A stretch of DNA of 33,840 nucleotides from DASRDR01 sp044867785 (GTDB lineage: Bacteria; Methylomirabilota; Methylomirabilia; Rokubacteriales; DASRDR01): NCBI GenBank assembly GCA_044867785.1, contig JBIOVM010000011.1, positions 1-33,840 of the forward strand, in the 5' to 3' direction. Both the position numbers and the translations under genes were made by a program. Position 1 is the stretch's first letter, and each line of letters begins with the position of its first letter. Below are positions 31,425 to 33,840 of the stretch, in pieces. The notes below the pieces were generated by a model. The model did no database searches and was not told the origin of the DNA. It was given only the letters and a program-made list of their open reading frames with translations.

Positions 31425-32633
31425 TTACCGGAACTTTCGCGTCGTGTCCATCCGGGTTGGGGCGGTGGCGTCGGCCCCCATCGCCCGCTCCACGCCGCGG
31501 ACCGCGAGCAGGAGGGCCAGCGGGACCACGGGGAAGGCACTGCGGAACCCGTAGTTCGCGACGTGCCCGACGGCTACCTGCGGGACCAGGTAGACCACCG
31601 AGGACACCAGCAGGAGCGCCTCCCAGAACGCCACGGGGCGCCGCCAGGCCGTCACCGCGAAGAAGGCCACTCCGGCCCACATGACGAGCCAGTGCGGGCG
31701 GACGCGGTACGAAGGCTCGATGATGGGGAGCCACCCCAGCATGAAGAGGAGGCGGCGGCCGTAGTGCTCCACGGCCGTCCAGCTCCGCTCGAGCAGTCCG
31801 AGCTGGCCCGAGGGGTCCGGGTGAATCCAGTGCGAGGTGTCCGTGAAGATGGCGGCGCCCAGCTGCCCCGTGACGGAGTAGTTGCGCAGGACCATCAAGC
31901 CGACGACGCCCACGGCTCCGCCGAGGAGCGCCGCCACGGTCCGCCCCGTGTGATCGCGCGAGCCCGGGTAGGCGATCAGCAGAGCGGCCCCCGCGAGACC
32001 GAGCGGGAGCAGGTTCGGCCGGGTGAGGATCGCGGCCCCGAGCGCGACGCCGGCCAGCAGGCCATGCCCCGCCGACGGACGCTCGTGAGCCCGGACCAGG
32101 AGAGCCAGCGCCAGGGGCAGCAGGACGAGGATCAGGTTCTCGCTGAGCAGGCGGTTCGTGTAGTGACGGAAGACGTCCACGTAGAGGAAGCTCACGGCCA
32201 GGGCCAGGTAGGCGAGCCGCGCGGGAGCCGAGAGCCTCCGCGCGAATCCGCGGTCGAGGACGACGACGGACAGGCCCAGGAGCGCGCTCTGGACGAGGTA
32301 GATGAAAGCCGAGTTCCGTCCGAAGAGGCGCATGAGGCCGGCGACTAGGTACACGTAGAGGAAGCCGCCGGGTCGCCAGTAGTTCTCGGGGAGGGCGGGG
32401 ATCGTGAGGCCGCCGTCGAGCACGCTCTCCGCGAGCCTTCGGTAGTCGTACCAGTCGTCCTTCTCCAGATACGTGGCGGAATCGTCCGCGAACGGGTAGC
32501 CGCGCAGCGCCTCGAGCGCCAGAAACGTGGCGGGGATGGCGAGGTACAGCACGTGGATCCAGGGGGGACCCGTGAGGGTCCGGCTCGCGCGGGTCAGGAG
32601 GGAGCCCGGCGTCGCCGCGCCGGGGGCGCTCAC
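31425..32633 (-). CDS. Polytopic membrane protein, GT39/GT83-like glycosyltransferase
   Basis: A protein of 402 aa (GTG 32633) with about 9-10 helices. The first loop after helix 1 holds 'GYPFADDSATYL' and 'NYWRPGGFLYVYLVAGLMRLFG' (about 83-104), the acidic and Arg/Pro pattern of the large first loop in ArnT/PMT-type, lipid-phosphate-sugar-using glycosyltransferases. 'TRPNLLPLGLAGAALL' is another common element of such proteins. The donor and acceptor are unknown. Its GTG overlaps the TGA of the HyuA-like fragment (GTGTGAGC), implying translational coupling. The placement between a HyuA fragment and the intact HyuA gene is odd for this family. Confidence 0.65.
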   Translation of the reverse strand: MSAPGAATPGSLLTRASRTLTGPPWIHVLYLAIPATFLALEALRGYPFADDSATYLEKDDWYDYRRLAESVLDGGLTIPALPENYWRPGGFLYVYLVAGLMRLFGRNSAFIYLVQSALLGLSVVVLDRGFARRLSAPARLAYLALAVSFLYVDVFRHYTNRLLSENLILVLLPLALALLVRAHERPSAGHGLLAGVALGAAILTRPNLLPLGLAGAALLIAYPGSRDHTGRTVAALLGGAVGVVGLMVLRNYSVTGQLGAAIFTDTSHWIHPDPSGQLGLLERSWTAVEHYGRRLLFMLGWLPIIEPSYRVRPHWLVMWAGVAFFAVTAWRRPVAFWEALLLVSSVVYLVPQVAVGHVANYGFRSAFPVVPLALLLAVRGVERAMGADATAPTRMDTTRKFR

Positions 32634-32794
32634 ACCGCGCCCGAGGCTCGGCGCGTCACCGACTCGTTCGCCTCCGTCCCCGGTGCGGCCGGCCCCTCGA
32701 GCCGCGTGCGCGCGGGGGAGAGGAGGCGCCTCTCGTCGGCCAGGGGGGCGACGTCGGTCGTGCGACCGACGTCGAAGCCAGCGTGGACGCGCAT
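32630..32794 (-). pseudogene. HyuA-like N-terminal fragment (54 codons)
   Basis: The minus strand from ATG 32794 to TGA 32630-32632 encodes 54 residues that begin 'MRVHAGFDVGRTTDVAPLAD' and continue with 'ERRLLSPARTRLEGPA'. Aligned to the intact HyuA at 29343-31412 (RVGFDVGGTFTDFALQADDG / RLLTGKRLTTPDDPA), it shares GFDVG, T, TD, AD and RLL at matching spacing. The second glycine and one residue of the phosphate loop are lost, so it cannot be a functional ATPase. It looks like a decayed copy of the HyuA N-terminus. A small functional leader peptide is the alternative, because its stop overlaps the GTG of the glycosyltransferase-like gene. Confidence 0.6.
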
Positions 32795-32874
32795 GCCGGG
32801 GGACAGTATACCCGCGGCTGGGCTCTCCCCATCGCGTCTGGTCTCGCAGTAAACTCGGGGTCGGAGGAGGCGCG

Positions 32875-33681
32875 ATGGCGCAGTACGGGGCCGATTTCGG
32901 CGGCTCGATGCCGGAGTACTACGACCGCATTCTGGTGCCGGCGCAGTTCGGGCCCCTGGCCGACGATCTGGCGCGCCGCCTGCCGCGCCAGCCCGGCGGC
33001 GACGTGCTCGAGATCGCGTGCGGGACCGGCGCGGTCAGCCGGCGGCTCCGCGAGCGGCTCGATCCGTCCGTGAAGCTCCACGCCACTGACCTGAGTGACG
33101 CGATGCTCGCCTACGCGCGCTCCACGGTGCCCGGCGTGATCGAGTGGCGCGTGGCCGACGCGGCCGCGCTGCCGTTCGCCGACGCCGTCTACGCGGCCGT
33201 GGTGTGCGCCTTCGGCATCATGTTCGTTCCTGACAAGCCGAAGGCCTTCGGGGAGATGCGGCGCGTGCTCCAGCCGGGAGGCTCCCTTCTGTTCAACGTG
33301 TGGGACCGCATCGAGCTGAACCCGCACGGGCGGATCGCCTGCGAGGTGATCGAAAGCTGGTTCCCGGGCGAGCCCGAGATGAGGAACGCGCGCGCGCCCT
33401 ACGAGTTCTACGATCGCGACCTGGTCCGGCGCATGCTGGAGCGCGCGGGGTTCCGCGACGTCCGGTTCGACACCGTGCCGGTCACGATCGCCGCTCCGAG
33501 CGTCCGCGACTACGTCATCGGCTTGATCTGCGGCACGCCTCGCCTGCTCCTCTTGCAGAAGCGCGGTGTCGACGTGGAGAGGTTCATCGACGCGTACGCA
33601 GTCGCGCTGGCGAAGGAGGGTGGCTCCGCGCCGTTCCGCGTGGAGGGGCACGCCGTCGCCTTCCAGGCCGAGGCCGCCTAG
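32875..33681 (+). CDS. Class I SAM-dependent methyltransferase
   Basis: A protein of 268 aa. Motif I 'VLEIACGTGAVSRRL' (about 43-57), motif II region 'HATDLSDAMLAYAR' with the acidic Asp, 'ADAAALPFADAVYAAVVCAFGIMFV', and 'RRVLQPGGSLLFNVWD' show the Rossmann-type, UbiE/Methyltransf_11-like methyltransferase fold. The substrate is unknown. GGAGGAGGCG lies just before ATG 32875, so long upstream in-frame codons are not used. The gene is divergent from the HyuA-like fragment (about 80 bases), and a GC-rich hairpin occurs about 100 bases downstream. Confidence 0.85.
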   Translation: MAQYGADFGGSMPEYYDRILVPAQFGPLADDLARRLPRQPGGDVLEIACGTGAVSRRLRERLDPSVKLHATDLSDAMLAYARSTVPGVIEWRVADAAALPFADAVYAAVVCAFGIMFVPDKPKAFGEMRRVLQPGGSLLFNVWDRIELNPHGRIACEVIESWFPGEPEMRNARAPYEFYDRDLVRRMLERAGFRDVRFDTVPVTIAAPSVRDYVIGLICGTPRLLLLQKRGVDVERFIDAYAVALAKEGGSAPFRVEGHAVAFQAEAA

Positions 33682-33783
33682 CCCCAATAATTCGTGAACG
33701 CCATGTGCCGGACGGGTCCTGCCGCCGCAAACAGCCCCACCGTGCTCGCTCGGACCGTGCGCGGGGTGGTTCTACACGGTGCC

Positions 33784-33804
33784 GCCGGCCGCGTCGCGGC
33801 CGGC
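33784..33804 (+). terminator. 9-bp perfect GC hairpin near the window end
   Basis: GCCGGCCGC (33784-33792) and GCGGCCGGC (33796-33804) pair fully around the three-base loop GTC. It lies about 100 bases after the methyltransferase stop. The rest of 33682-33840 shows no gene I can support; a GTG-started frame near 33739 runs off the edge. Confidence 0.4.
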
Positions 33805-33840
33805 CTCGCGCGGCGGCTGAGTCGTCCTACGCTCCGCGCG

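Noticed and set aside
1..33840. CRISPR arrays, tRNA or rRNA genes, intact insertion sequences
   Set aside because: No regularly spaced repeats, cloverleaf-like sequences, conserved rRNA segments or transposase genes were seen on either strand by eye.

Overview
The window is a high-GC bacterial chromosome segment, densely packed with genes on both strands. It looks like the genome of a soil or subsurface environmental bacterium. I saw no tRNA, rRNA, CRISPR array, intact insertion sequence or phage gene. The mix suggests a Rokubacteria/Methylomirabilota (NC10)-like or deltaproteobacterial lineage: an SLC5-type sensor kinase with an NtrC-type regulator, hydantoinase A/B genes, DapA- and RraA-type aldolases, a DUF169-UroD fusion and a UDGb DNA glycosylase. 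That placement is inferred from gene content only and is weak.

Layout. Positions 1-4330 hold the end of an unidentified gene, a secreted collagen-like protein, a large DUF169-UroD fusion (minus strand), an exported SCO1/SenC-like thioredoxin, the first copy of a small paralogous protein family, and a 113-residue orphan. Positions 4387-7754 hold a membrane-anchored sensor/trehalose-6-phosphate-synthase fusion, divergent from a lone periplasmic solute-binding protein. Positions 7861-18345 are the most coherent block. It contains a 64-aa membrane peptide, a CbrA-like SLC5-STAC-PAS histidine kinase, an overlapping NtrC-like regulator, the second copy of the small paralogous family, a two-subunit sodium:solute symporter (DUF4212 plus large subunit), two small membrane proteins, a CBS-nucleotidyltransferase (DUF294) protein and a DEDDh exonuclease. 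The block reads as a sensing, transcription, uptake and second-messenger module for a small organic solute.

Positions 18451-25644 contain two TIM-barrel aldolase-type enzymes, a REP-like palindromic element, a GDPD-fold protein that lacks metal ligands, a PlsC acyltransferase, an RraA-type aldolase, an Nramp-like transporter with a small membrane partner, and an isoaspartyl peptidase. Positions 25655-33840 contain a family 5 uracil-DNA glycosylase, a remnant of an EamA permease, a DUF6644/DUF6152 pair, the HyuB/HyuA hydantoinase-oxoprolinase pair, a polytopic glycosyltransferase-like protein, a 54-codon HyuA-like fragment and a SAM methyltransferase.

The points most worth a second look are the duplicated small protein family (3577-3882 and 12734-13057), the DUF169-UroD fusion with a complete zinc triad, the membrane sensor-GT20 fusion, the GDPD-like protein missing two metal ligands, two gene remnants too short for usual gene calling, and structured repeats in the intergenic regions at 12592-12622, 15386-15419, 18342-18368, 20384-20456 and 24676-24706.
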